A stretch of DNA of 64,000 bases, from NCBI GenBank assembly GCA_037447655.1, contig JBBHKE010000020.1:75001-139000 (forward strand), given 5' to 3'. Source of the DNA: Zygnema cylindricum. Its lineage: Eukaryota > Streptophyta > Zygnematophyceae > Zygnematales > Zygnemataceae. The notes under the pieces are model-generated. The model was not told the DNA's origin, did no database searches, and worked only from the letters and a program-made list of their open reading frames with translations. The translations under genes and the position numbers were made by a program. Below, in pieces: positions 33,876 to 44,930 of this stretch; positions within the stretch are counted from its first letter, which is position 1, and each line of letters opens with the position of its first letter.

Positions 33876-33888
33876 GGTTATGGGCCCA
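33876..33888 (+). other. Primer-binding site matching initiator tRNA-Met anticodon arm
   Basis: GGTTATGGGCCCA is complementary to the anticodon stem-loop of plant initiator tRNA-Met (UGGGCCCAUAACC), not to its 3' CCA end. This is the half-tRNA type known from Drosophila copia. The ATG in it is in frame with gag (MGPTSRVP, then FDGTDF). Confidence 0.75.
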
Positions 33889-35376
33889 ACATCTAGGGTG
33901 CCTATGTTTGATGGAACAGACTTCACTTATTAGGAGTTTACGATGGAGGGTTTGCTTTTCGAAAAGCACTTATGGGGAATTGTTTCGGAACAAGTGAGGT
34001 GTCCGCCACCGGGCTTTGGTGGAGCTCACTACGGAGATTCATTTGGGGCTTCCCAGAAAACCAACCGGATTTCAGATGCAACGGAAGGTGAAAGGAAAAT
34101 CATTACCATGGAAGGGGAAAAAGGGGAGAAAGGAAAATGAACACCTATGATGAGGGGAGCTAGTCTCTCGGCTACGGTCCCACTTGTAGGGGTTATAACT
34201 AAAATTGAAGAATCTGACAATAGAATTTGGGAGTATATGAACACAATAGCAAAACAACTCATACTTAGATATGTGTCTAATTCCATAGCTTTCACTCTTT
34301 TAAATCTAACCAAGTCTTCAGAAATCTTGGAAACACTAAGACAGATTTATAAGAGTGAGACTATACATAGGCAGCAGTTAGTAAAAGAGGAAATAAATGC
34401 CTATGTTTATAAAGGCGGTAGCATGATAGAGTTTCGCAATGATATTACTGCGTTATATGTTGAGCTTGATAGTGCGGGATATGTACAATCCGAGGAGAGA
34501 AAGACAAACACACTAATAATGAAACTCCCAAGTGAGTACAAAAACATCATTAACCGTACGCAGAAAATGGATGGCTCCTGATGGACTTTGAGCATTACCA
34601 TGGGGATAATTCTTGTGAGGGAAAGCACTTTGGAGCTTGGTAGGGAAAGTAACCGGGTGAATGCACTAACAGCTGGTGGTGACTGGCAGAAGCATGATGA
34701 GAGGAACGGCGGTGACGAGCGGAAGGGTGATGAGAGGAAGAAAGACAAAGGTAAACCTTATCGGAATTTTGGTGGAAAGAGAGGGAGAGGAAAAGAAAGG
34801 GGAGCTTTGAAAAAAAGGGTTTGCTCCTTTTGTAGGGAGCTGGGTCACTATATGGAGGAGTGTCCTTGTTTGGAAGAAATTAGAAGTTGGAATGTTGATG
34901 AGGAACAAGGGGAGGAGGAGAAAGAGGGTGAAGATTTTTTGGAGCTTCTCCGCATCGGTAATATGGGGAAGAAAGGAAAGCACACAAAAATTCCACGAAA
35001 GCAACAGTGTGCTTCTAGAGGTATAAGGGAATTAAAGAGAGAGGAGAAACTTGAGGGAGTTCAAAATATTGAGGATAGTTTCATAGATATTTTGGAAACA
35101 AGAAACTGGTCGGAAAGGGAGACTTCAACGGATTCAGAGGAAAGAGGAGAAGTAAATCTAAAGGGGGCTCTAAAGGATTGGGGAGAAAAGGAATATTTGA
35201 TTAAAAGTTTAGGGGAGGAGAAATATATTTTGGGAATAAATATAGAAAGTGATAGTGGAAAGAATTCCATGGGAGAGAGTGAGGAAAGTTCAGAAAATGG
35301 GGTAATAATCATGGATAAAAATATAAGTTCGGAAGATGTAGATTGTATGAAAAACTTAGTGGGAACTCTTAATTAA
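33876..35376 (+). pseudogene. Copia-type gag, element 1, broken
   Basis: The frame from the primer-site ATG reads MGPTSRVPMFDGTDFTY, then a TAG where tryptophan is expected, then EFTMEGLLFEKHLWGIV. A UBN2-type capsid region follows at 34147-34581: AFTLLNLTKSSEILETL, ending with LIMKLPSEYK. After a stop and frame change a second frame (34588-35376) carries a zinc knuckle CSFCRELGHYMEEC and an acidic, Glu/Ser-rich tail. It is a capsid/nucleocapsid protein in function, now interrupted by at least two stops. No protease or reverse transcriptase follows. Confidence 0.75.
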
Positions 35377-35758
35377 GGATACATTTGGGGGGCAATGGTT
35401 TTGACATCACTAATGGTAGTGATGCCAACTATGAAGGTGTGCCTTAAAAAGGGTTAGCATCAAGGTGTGTGTTGCAGATTGGAGATGGGGCTGGCTGTTT
35501 GAAAGAAGAAAAATGGATTTTGTGTGAAAGGAAAAGAGATGAGGTGGATAAAATCTTTGTTTCGGATTTATGAAAAATGGGATGCTTGATAAAATGTGTG
35601 ATCAACAAGATGCAATGTTTATTTCAGCTCATCTAACATACCTTTTTGAAAATGAGGTTATTTCCTTAAAGATTTATGTGAAGAAAAGAAAGAAGGAAAA
35701 GAAAGAAAAATGTATTTGGTAGGAGTTGAAAGGAAAGTAGACTAGAAAATAAAGAGAG

Positions 35759-35898
35759 TGTTGAAATGTATGTATTTTCTAGGTCTGAATAAAGGAAAAT
35801 TATTAAGAGGAAGTCAGCAAAAGCAGCCTGCCTCTCGCTCCACTCTCCAAACCCCCACACTTGTTGTTGTCACTGAAGGTTGGAGAGACAGCTAGAGC
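35759..35898 (+). repeat. Truncated 3' LTR of copia element 1
   Basis: Matches 32885-33023 almost base for base (TGTTGAAATGTATGTATTTT and on to GAGACAGCTAGAG), then stops where a new TGTTGAAATTG sequence begins at 35900. Confidence 0.85.
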
Positions 35899-35899
35899 C

Positions 35900-36124
35900 T
35901 GTTGAAATTGAAAGCTTTAGTTCTCAGTAGATGAGGCTATGAGGAGGAAGTTAAGAGTGAAAGGAGCAGCTGCTAGAGCTGCGATGTCAAACTAGCGCAG
36001 CGTAGCAGCAGAGCAGTACACGTTGCATACTGTATTCATACTGCGCTGCGATGTCGAACTAGCGCAGCGTAGCAACATACGATGCATATTTTTATAGGTG
36101 CCCGAAACTAAATTTTCGGGGGAG
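35900..36124 (+). other. 3' end of another copia element with polypurine tract
   Basis: Starts TGTTGAAATTG and contains twice AACTAGCGCAGCGTAGCA. It ends with AAATTTTCGGGGGAG, a typical copia polypurine tract, directly before the LTR at 36125. Similar CGCAGCGGA-type words occur at 38770 and 39125-39200. Confidence 0.5.
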
Positions 36125-37099
36125 TGTTGTTTTGAAAAGTTTGTTTCGTGCGTACACGACAGTTCGTGCGCTATGGAATTAATATGGAGGTTTGAATAGA
36201 TTCACGGATTGGGGGAGCAAACGGATTGATATAATCAAAGTGACGTAAAAGACTCATTGAGTGGTGTGAACAAGATGTGACGAATGGACGGCGGATCGCG
36301 AAGCGATCCGATGTAAAATAAACGGAATGGTGAAATAAGCGACGCCGGTACGGCGGAGCTCCGACGCAGTTAAGTCAACGCAACTGCAGCTATTTGTATG
36401 ATCCGTACGGACAAGCGCAGCCAGCGCAGCTCCAGATAATATGACTAGGATAGATTTCGAGTAATGATGATTGTACGGTAGTGGTAGCTTAGTAGTTGCT
36501 TAGCGATAGCTTGGTTTCTGACATACGAAGAGTGAGGTGTAAATATTATGTAAAACAGAGGTTTGTCCTTTTGACTAATTAGTTTATTAGAGTAGATACA
36601 GTACGGCTGGTATGCCTCCGTAAATTCAGTAGTCTGAGTATAACTTGCAGGACTTAGATTATTTTATGCATCGCAGTCTAGTTTATCAAAGCAATGGCAA
36701 ACTGTTTTCTGCATCTTTGACCTGTTGGTGTGATCACTCTGTTTGGTTCTTTCATGTGAAACTTTGTGGAGTTATTGTATGATATAGAATCTATATGTGT
36801 GTGAAGTTTCATTGTAATCCAGTATCTCTGTAAGATTCTGTGAACAGTCTAAATGGTTAGTTTGTGAAGCTGTCACCTATTTTTGGGAAACTCTGGACCT
36901 TATATCTTCTATATGCCTAGGTGAATTTGGCTGTAACTTTGGGAGTTTACAGTGTATATAGTATACTGCATATTGGTGTAGTTTGAGGTGATTCTGTTTA
37001 TTGTGGAGTAAACTGTGCTGTCTGTAACACAACTGGTTTTGAGGTAGTCTGTGGGTGTTTCCGTGAGTAATCCATGGCTGAAATAGGCTATGGACAACA
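36125..37099 (+). repeat. LTR of copia element 2
   Basis: Starts TGTTG at the end of a GGGGGAG polypurine tract and ends CAACA just before a primer-binding site, 975 bp in all. Having a polypurine tract on the left and a primer site on the right, it could be a 3' LTR of one element and the 5' LTR of the next (a tandem arrangement). Confidence 0.75.
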
Positions 37100-38388
37100 G
37101 GTTATGGGCCCACACCCATGGCTACCCATATTTGATGGATCAAAATATCACTACTGGAAGGATGCACTCGAGAGCTACTTCGAGATGATGGAGCTAATGG
37201 ATGTGGTGGACGGTACCTTGGCCGAAACATCAACTGGATGGAAAAGGAAAAATCATGAGTGTCTAAGGGTTATCAAGAACTCCTTGACTGAGGATTTGGT
37301 AATGTCATACTTAAGTTTTAAAAAGGCATCTGAATTATGGAAGTGCTTAGAATGTATGTATGCAAAGACTTTCTTTATATCATTGGCTTAGCAATGTTAC
37401 CGAAATAGTTGAATTCAAGTATGTAGGAGGTAGAGTGGAGAAACACTATGCTGACTTACAAGTATTATTTGCAGAAAATGATTTGGCAGGAGGAAACTTT
37501 ACAGATGCCCAACAAGCTATATTATTAATGAAAAGTCTAGCTAAAGAATATAAGAGTGCTTTAGATCAACTGAATTTAATTGATAAAAGGGATTTGAGCT
37601 TAACTGTAGCAAGACGTGTTGTTCTAGATGAAGAGGCTAATAGAAAGGTTTTATCAAGTAAGAGGAATATAAAGGAATCTAAGTCTCAATTTTAGGAAAT
37701 TAAAAAGAATATCGAGTTCGGAGATCGGCAAAAGAATTGCTTTTATTGTAATGATTTGGGACATACCTTCAGGGTATGTCCGTCATATAAAAGTGCATGT
37801 GTTACGGGGAATTTCAGAGATGGATGGGACAACAACCTAGTTCGACAATCAACAAGAAGAGAATCAAGTTCTTTCGTGAGTGAGAGACAAGACTCAACCG
37901 ATGACAAAAGGCATACACAGTGTGTTGACAAATTTATTTACCTACCGACCTTCTATGTTGTTCGGAATGAGGAGAATGAGGTGACAGAAAAGGATTTGGT
38001 GTCTATCCCTTTTCCCGACGACAGATTGGTGAGTACAAAAGAGTTACACGAGGAAGAGTTTATTGAAGTAAGGAAAAATGACGAAGGAAGAGATGGACAC
38101 TTAGAAGCAGAAACTAGAAATAAGGTGGATGTGGAAATTGGTGAACTAGGAGAAGAACAAAGAAAAACTGTTCAGAAAATTGGATCGAGAGAAGAAGTTT
38201 GTGGGAGTGAAAAATGTAATAGAAATGCAAACGTTAGTAATATAGGAAAAAAAAATAGGAGGAAAAAAGTGCAGCTGAAAAGAAAGAGAATCAAAATTAA
38301 AAATTCTCAGATGAATGAAGTTAATGGGAATAGCAAATCTACGAAGAAAAACATAGAGGTAAAACAGAAAATTAATATTTTTTGACAT
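37074..38388 (+). pseudogene. Copia-type gag, element 2, broken
   Basis: The frame may start at 37074 inside the LTR or at the primer-site ATG (37103), giving MGPHPWLPIFDGSKYHYWKD. It continues as a UBN2-type capsid (LMDVVDGTLAE, ELWKCLECMYAK) to a frameshift near 37385. It resumes with GGRVEKHYADLQVLFAEND and ILLMKSLAKEYKSALDQL to a stop at 37695. The next frame (37756-38385) has the zinc knuckle CFYCNDLGHTFRVCP, starting just upstream at 37739, and a long charged tail ending in a very basic, lysine-rich segment. No pol gene follows. The gag is closely related to that of element 3 (shared TGNFR[DE]GWNN after the knuckle). Confidence 0.7.
37100..37113 (+). other. Primer-binding site of copia element 2
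   Basis: GGTTATGGGCCCAC directly follows the LTR end CAACA. It is a 14-base match to the complement of the anticodon arm of plant initiator tRNA-Met. Its ATG is in frame with gag. Confidence 0.8.
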
Positions 38389-39384
38389 TAAAAGAATAGA
38401 AAACTGTGACAGAAATGAAAAGATTCAGAAAAGACAAAAGATAATGAAGAAAACAAAGAGAAGATACAATATTCAACGGATCAAGGGCAGAAGAAAGCAT
38501 GCTCGAAAAGTGATTAAGAGAAGAGAGCGGGAGAAATGATTTTCTGGAAAACGTGAATTTAGAGAAATCTAAATTTTAGAAAAACTTATATTACAGACAT
38601 GTCTTAGCTCCTTTTGACATTCAATATTTTTGGTAGGATTTTAGATTTAATGTTATTTCTTGTTGAGCTAGTTGAAAAGAAACAAAAAGTGTTACTTATG
38701 TATTTTTGAAAACCGAAGGAGGTAGAGGAAGCAGTGGTGAATCATCGGAAACAGTTCATGTCGCGAAGCGGTGACGCAGCACAGCAACGCAGCGGATGAC
38801 GTGGAAGTATTTGATAGGGGGAAGGTACAACAATTGGTTGATGAAAGTGGGTAGAAGATAGATATTTTTGACAAATAGTGATCATATGAGAAAGTGACGA
38901 TTACGGGTGGAATTCAGAGTTACTAGAGAGATGTATTCTTTTTGAAAAAACAATTTGACGTTTATGGCATAGGGGGAGCTGTTACGGTTAGTCTGTAAAA
39001 TTCATAGAAATTAAGAAAATGGTTGATAAAGTTATTCGTGGAAGACAGAGAGTGTTTGAATACTAAAAGATTAACTCGGCAAAGAGGCAGTTGTCAAGAC
39101 GGGGAAGTTTGGAAGACATGGCAGGAACGCAGTGGAGGCAGTGGAGAATTAGCGGAAGCAGTTCGCTTCGCAACGCATCAATGAATGAAGCAACGCAGCG
39201 GAAGAAGTGGTGTTATAACGTTAGTGAAAGTGACAATTTGACATTTATGACTTACGGGGAGCTGTTACAGGACAAATTCTGCAAGGTGGTGGTTTTCAGC
39301 AAGACAAATGGGACGTGGCGACGTCAGCAAAACAGTGGTGATGTATTGTTTTAGCTAATATTTTTGAATCATTAGTAATGGAGG
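38389..39384. other. Retrotransposon-derived sequence, unassigned
   Basis: No domain recognised. CAGCAACGCAGCGGATGACG and similar words at 38770-38800 and 39125-39205 echo the 35980-36075 region, suggesting untranslated internal sequence of a copia element. The change to gypsy pol occurs near 39385. Confidence 0.45.
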
Positions 39385-41606
39385 TTGATAGAGAATTTTT
39401 ATTTGTCAAAATCTAGTTTTCTTAAAAGTGAACAATTATTTTTGGGACATATAGTTAGTGGGGAAGGTGTTAAAACAGATCCATCGAAAATTTTAGCAAT
39501 CCAAAATTGGAAACAACCTACTAATGTCACAGAAGTTAGATCGTTTTTGGGATTGGCCACTTATTACAGGAAATTTATCAGGAACTTCAGTATGATCGCC
39601 GCACCTTTGACGGATTTACTTCGGGAGAAGGAGACGTTTGTGTGGGGAGCTGATCAAGAGGGAGCATTCGAGGAATTAAAAGGGAAGTTGACCTCTGCCC
39701 CTACACTGGTGTATCCTGACCCTGCCGGGGAATTTGAAGTTTTGATCACTACAGATGCATCTGATAAAGGTCTAGGTGCAGTCATAAGTCAAAAAGTCGG
39801 CAAACACTTTCATCCTATTGCTTTTGAGTCTAGAAAATTCAATGATGCTGAAAAGAACTATACAGTACAGGAAAAGGAATTACTTGCAATTGTACATGCA
39901 TTGGTGAAATGGCGTTGTTATTTGCATAATAAAGAATTTACAGTTCACTGTGATAATAAAGCACTCTCTTGTTTACAGATTAAGTGACGCGCAGATTATG
40001 ATTGGCAGACACGTTAGGTGGATGCAGAAATTAACATATTTCAAATTTAATGTCAAACATATTCCTGGGAAGACAAATGTAGTCTCAGATCCATTAAGTA
40101 GATGTTTTGAAATAAGTGTTATGGTTCAAGATGAATTGTTTTTAGATACTGTTAGAAATGGTTATGATAAACATCCTTATTTTGTTGTGATTTGCAATAA
40201 TATTTCGGGAGGGAATTTTGACACATTGAATGAGATGCATGTCAAAAACTTTAGACTAGATGATGGTTTACTGTATTTGCAAATTGGGGATAGATTATGC
40301 ATTCCTAAAGTGGGAGACTTAAGAAAACAAATTTTACGGGAAGCTCATGAGCATTTAGGACATATCGGTCGAGATAAAACTCTTAGTCGATTGCAAAGTA
40401 GATTCTTTTGGCCTGGGATGGCAAAAGAGGTGTCAAAACACGTGGAAAGTTGTGTCCCTTGCCAACAGAGTAAACCTAGTACCCAAAAACCTAAAGGTCT
40501 TTTAAAACCTTTGGATATCCCCGAAAGACCGTGGGAATCTGTCAGTATGGATTTTATTGTCAAGTTGCCTACTACATCTAAAAGGAATGACAGTATCATG
40601 GTCGTAGTCGATAGGTTCAGTAAAATGGCAATCTTTATCCCTTGCAAAACCACTCATTCAGTTGTGGATATTGCAAAGTTATATTTTGACAACGTGGTCA
40701 GACATCATGAAGTCCCTCTATCTATAGTCAGTGATAGAGATTCTAAATTTACGTCTCCTTTTTGGAAAGAATTACAGCAAAATTTAGGCTCTGAATTGAA
40801 AATGAGTACTGCTTATCATCCTCAGACAGATGGACAGACAAAAAAGATGAACCGTACACTAAATGAAATGCTTAGGACTGTTTGCAGTGGAGTTCAGAAC
40901 ACATGGGAATATAAACTGCCATTAATGGAATTTGCATACAATTCATGTAAACATGCTAGTACAGGATTCTCACCATTTAAAGTTGCATACGGATACCAAC
41001 CTAGAGAAGCATTGGACTTAATAACAGGAGTCACACAAAAGAATAGAGATTCTGGAACAGAATTTTGGGAATAAGTTCAAACAGTTTGGAAAACTGTCCG
41101 GGATGCATTAGTGGAGGCACAAAGAAGGCAAGAATTAAATGCTAACCGCAAACGGGGTGATTGGGTATTACGCACAGGTGACAAGGTTTAGCTTTGTACA
41201 ACTCATTACAGGTGCAAGATTGAGGGACAATCGGATCCTACGGGGAAATTTGCTCCTAAGTACATTAGACCATTTATTGTAATCGAGATGATATCGTCAG
41301 TTGCTGCCAAATTGGACTTTCCGCCTTCAACAAAAATCCATCCAGTGATACAAATCAGCCAATTGAAACCAGGGAATCTTCGACCAACTGAAGGAGAATT
41401 GGAATTGGATCCCTCAATAATTATAGAACCTGAAGTCCACAGATGGGTAATAGATTGGGTTGGTCAACGGTTCAAGGTCTGTGATACTATATGTGGCAAG
41501 TGCATTATCTAGGAAGGCCTGAGAATGAGTTGACTTTACAGGATAAAAATTCTGAATTTTTACAGAGGTATTGGAGGGATAATAATATAAAAGTCCCTTC
41601 TTGAGA
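39385..41606 (+). pseudogene. Gypsy pol fragment: RT end, RNase H, integrase, chromodomain
   Basis: The first frame (39385-39987) has [26 protein letters not shown] and the RNase H start TTDASDKGLGAVISQ with AFESRKF. A frameshift near 39975 separates it from RLSDAQIMIGRHVRWMQK and the integrase (39990-41074). That holds the H-x-H-x-C-x2-C zinc region (HEHLGHIGRDKT, CVPCQQSKP), the catalytic Asp in MDFIVKLP and the second in VSDRDSKFTSPFW. The expected Glu after TDGQT is Lys. Stops at 41072 and 41188 precede the GPY-like segment KYIRPFIVIEM, IHPVIQISQLKP and, after a frame change, YYMWQVHYLGRPENE, which resembles a worn chromodomain. Confidence 0.8.
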
Positions 41607-41650
41607 ATTATAAGTGTTTTAACTGAGGTCAGTTAAAAATAAGGAGGGGA

Positions 41651-42620
41651 TGATGTAACAGTAATAGCGGATCGAACTTGTTTATAAAGGGGTATTTAGG
41701 TGTTATGATTATAGAGTATTAAATTTGGTATACGTCCGCGAAAGAATCACGCTATTTGGAGTTATATTTTAAAAGTTATAGCGATGGGTGCATTTAGGTG
41801 ACAGCGTGGGGTCTAAATAACAAATGGGTATCATTGAAACGGGTTAAGGGTCAAATTAGTACCGAAATTACGCGTGTACGTTTCATAAAGTTCTAATGAA
41901 ACGTTTAGTATGCAAGGTGGTTCGTTTCGTACAAATTTTAGTACGAAATGTCACTTTCACTTAAAGGAATTTCGTGGGAAGTTTCGCGTGCGAAAATTGT
42001 TACGCACGATCGTGCGAAGTCGCGTTTCGTTTGGCTCGCACTTTTGCACTTAAATGTTATGTAGTGAAACGTAACGTTTGATTGGTTAGTAAAGTGCTAA
42101 GTAGTTAGTAAGAGATTTCGCACGTTTTTGCATTGGTCAGTCTGAGTCTTTGCTGATCAATGATTGGCCCAGGTAAAAGCCTGTTAAAACGGAGCGTTGA
42201 CTTTGGCCTGGCGAGTCCAGGGCGATGATGGATAAATAGTGAAGTGTAAGAGGAGAGTAGACATCTTTTCCTTTGGAAAAGTTTGTGGAAATTCCGGCTG
42301 ATCTTGGTCCTGAGCGATTAATACCAAATTGGAGAAAAGGCATTTTGCGTTGAAATCTCTTACTAACTAAATAGTGTTTTGGTAGTTAAGAGATAGAATT
42401 ATTAAGAGTGGAGAGTAGTGGGAAACACTTTAATAAAAAGGGTTGAGCCACGAGGGCAAGAGACGAAGCTAATGTTATGTGGACAGAAGCTTCTTCTAAT
42501 TTATAGTTTATCCTTCTGTGAGTGTTGTCCAATGTGGATGTGTATTTTCCAATGTGTGGAATGTGTGGTTGGGATTGTTTGTAGTAATGGGATTTTCTGA
42601 GAGGTAGGAGATCCTGTTAT
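41651..42620 (+). repeat. 3' LTR of gypsy element 1
   Basis: Starts TGATGTAACAGTAATAG after the polypurine tract AAGGAGGGGA and runs to GATCCTGTTAT before a C-run. It matches 55425-56384 in reverse complement. GATAAATAG at 42231 may be the TATA box. The last few LTR bases (CAACA in the other copy) are lost. Confidence 0.85.
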
Positions 42621-42981
42621 ACCCCCCCCCCTCTCCATCGCCATCCCTCAGATTGTCTCATCCAAACTAAAGATTCGTCCTAACTATAGATTGAAACAAG
42701 TAAAACATGACGTATAACAACCAATGAATAACACCCATAGAGAAAAGTGTTAATGGAGGAGAGGATTACATCCCATCTCATCTCATCTCAAATGGATTAT
42801 AATTGACAAATTCGCTAAAACCTTTAAACAACAACAAAAGTGTAGAAACGAAATAAAAAAATTATAAACGGAAAAAATGAGAGTATAACACATTGTAAAT
42901 CCTCGAAAACTGCTCAAAAGTAGTAATAATGGAGAGGTGGGTTGATGGGGTAAAGGGATGTAGAGTTTTAGGAAAACTTAC

Positions 42982-43362
42982 TACATCCACTGCTTCCGAA
43001 AATTGTTCGGGAAACTTTTTGATAGTTTTGGGGATGAGCTTTCGGTCTTCTTTCGCCCGCTCCTCAGCGATCATCCACATGATTATCCGTAAACGATCCC
43101 TTTTGGTTGTAACATGCTGTTTTTTACGGCTGGACTGTGGCGGGTCAACAGTTGTAGAATGACTCCCCAAATCTCCCCCCGCGGTGTTGTCTTCTCCGCT
43201 CAAAGCTTCTTCCACAAGTGATAATTCGGTTGCACCACTCGCCATTTTGCATCCCACACTGTTCATCTTTCCGATCACCTCTTCAACAATAGGTGCAAGG
43301 ATATAAGATATGTCGTTATATCTTGACACGTAGTTACCCCACATTCTTGTAAATCTCCACAT
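42982..43362 (-). pseudogene. DDE transposase copy 2, exon 1
   Basis: Starts MWRFTRMWGN and contains KKQHVTTKRDRLRIIMWMI and LIPKTIKKFPEQF, matching exon 1 of copy 1 (MWPITS, TKITRLRVINWMI, IPRTFKKFPQHF). A good donor GTA|GTAAGT follows 42982. It lacks the 14-residue repeat linker of copy 1. Exons 2 and 3 are not present between here and the gypsy LTR. It is part of the same broken element as 32132-32884. Confidence 0.8.
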
Positions 43363-44010
43363 ATTTTCGAAGACTACGCGAATATTTATAGGGGGAAAGT
43401 ATAGGCAACAACGAGAGTCGGATGTAAGCGTAAGCGCAAATTAAAATTTTAAATCGATAATGCCATCGCTTGTCCAAACGTGCAATATAAATGTTACCAT
43501 TATAAAAGTGGGAGGTAAAAAAAACGCGTCAATCCATTGTGAAAAGAGGGTGGGTTCAAAATTTAAATTTTAATATTTGGCTTTAAATTTCAAATCTCAC
43601 CTTTTTTAAAAACTCAAAAATGAAGCGATAATATGTAAAATTTGTCGCCGAATTATTTTACGAAAGAGTTGTGAAAAACGATGCAGGTTATTGAATGTAC
43701 AAAATTCTCTTGCAAAAGAGTCCAAAACTACAGTCGGTTTGTGTATTATCGTTGTTTTGCAGGCATGACGTTTTTACGGTTAATAAAATGGCCACGTGTA
43801 ATTGTGGTTGTCCAATAATATGTCGCGTTACGTCGATTCGTTAAGATATCTTCTAATTGCGACTCATTTAGAGTTAACCTTAACTGTAATAAGTGTTCAT
43901 TTTCCGACTTCGTCGTCTGAAAGCAACTTTATTAGAGTTAAGAGACATTATTAAAGTGAATTTACTCTAATATAACCACCAAAGTGCGATGGTATTAGAG
44001 TTCAAAAGTA
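43363..44010 (-). mobile_element. 5' region of DDE transposon copy 2
   Basis: Matches the region upstream of copy 1 in patches: GGTTCAAAATTTAAATTTTAA at 43550, GGCCACGTGTAATTG at 43790 and TTAGAGTTAAG-type blocks to about 44000. The outer limit is an estimate. Confidence 0.5.
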
Positions 44011-44214
44011 CTTTTGTCATATGAAAATGAAAACAACGCAACGGAAATGCCGTTTACATTCGAACTGCAACCGTAATTCATTCGTTCATAAATGTTGATA
44101 ATTAATCATGTAACTGCGCATAATTTACATGTAACCTTCGACGGTCGTTCCGACGTAACTGACATTCAGCACGACAAATAGTACTAACGTCATAATGACG
44201 TCAAACTATATTTT

Positions 44215-44372
44215 AACTAGTCAAAACCCAATATAGAGTACTTAAATAAATTAGAGTAAACTTCCTCTGTGAAAAAGTTCTATCACATAAATTAGCGTTT
44301 ATGACTCTAATTGTTTTTTTTTTGTTTTTTTACTTTAATATTTTCTCTACTCTAATTACGATTCGCGGTGTA
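44215..44372. mobile_element. TACACCG MITE right-end fragment
   Basis: CTCTAATT-rich segment ending TAATTACGATTCGCGGTGTA, as in 11101-11612. It is separated by eight bases from the next MITE. Confidence 0.65.
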
Positions 44373-44380
44373 CTGTACAG

Positions 44381-44555
44381 TACACCGTGTATCGCTATTA
44401 GTTTACATCTTTTCTCCGTACACATAGGTCGGATTGTGGATCTGACGGTTGCGTTTGTTTGGTTGTCTTAAACTGAAAATCGGACAAGTGTGTACGGAGA
44501 AAAGATGTTTTAAGTGGCGAAAAAAATATTAACACTAATAGCGATACACCTTGTA
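44381..44555. mobile_element. Short foldback TACACCG MITE (family C), copy 3
   Basis: Ends TACACCGTGTATCGCTATTA and TAATAGCGATACACCTTGTA, with inner arms TTTTCTCCGTACACA and TGTGTACGGAGAAAA. Confidence 0.8.
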
Positions 44556-44778
44556 GCCTTGCAAGTTGCAACTGAAAAACTGGCTCCAGTTTAGATTCTC
44601 TTTGCTTTAACCTTTTCATCATTTCCTCCCTATCGTTAAAATTTGCAGGGAAGATTAGAATGGATGGTGTCAACCCTAACAATCTTTGAAACTCTTGTAA
44701 ACTACAGCAATTTGGTAAAGCAACTTCGCTTACCTTTCTTTTTTGGAAGGAGATTTTCCTTTTTTTCTTTGAAGTCAC
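44556..44778 (-). CDS. Possible exon fragment cut by a MITE
   Basis: A - strand frame reads SEVALPNCCSLQEFQRLLGL, then FNDREEMMKRLKQRESKLEP and ends at the MITE border. It does not look like repeat translation, and GTAAGCG and GTAAGTG donors lie just upstream (near 44732 and 44784). No family was recognised, and no start codon is convincing. It may be a remnant of a host gene or of an older element. Confidence 0.2.
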
Positions 44779-44834
44779 TCACTTACCACTGCCGTTCTAT
44801 GCGAGGTACGTCATCTTTGTCAGCTACAGTTTTT

Positions 44835-44930
44835 TGCAAAACCCTAGCCCTGAAACCTTAAAACCCTAAAGCCCTAAAACCCTGATACCCTAAAACATAA
44901 TACCCTAAAACCCTAAATCTCACAATGCAT
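44835..44930. repeat. Degenerate CCCTAAA (plant telomere-like) repeats
   Basis: About ten imperfect units of the type ACCCTAAA (CCCTAGCC, CCCTGAAA, CCCTAAAG, CCCTGATA and others) in tandem. Shorter relatives are at 12010-12100. Confidence 0.7.

Larger units (their letters stand above)
32885..35898 (+). mobile_element. Copia-type gag-only retrotransposon 1
   Basis: 5' LTR 32885-33875, primer-binding site 33876-33888, gag remnant to 35376, then the start of a 3' LTR at 35759 after a purine-rich stretch (AAAATAAAGAGAG). The 3' LTR matches the first about 140 bases of the 5' LTR and then stops at 35898. The internal region is only about 1.9 kb and has room for gag but not pol. It is inserted in DDE transposase copy 2. 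Confidence 0.8.
39385..42620 (+). mobile_element. Ty3/gypsy element 1, 5'-truncated
   Basis: Contains the thumb/connection end of reverse transcriptase, RNase H, integrase, a chromodomain-like C terminus, a polypurine tract (AAGGAGGGGA) and a 3' LTR at 41651-42620. The 5' LTR, gag, protease and most of reverse transcriptase are absent. The same family is present in inverse orientation at 55.4-61.7 kb. Confidence 0.85.

Noticed and set aside
42618-42640. C-run as telomere or assembly end
   Set aside because: It is a short homopolymer at the end of a gypsy LTR with unique sequence on both sides.
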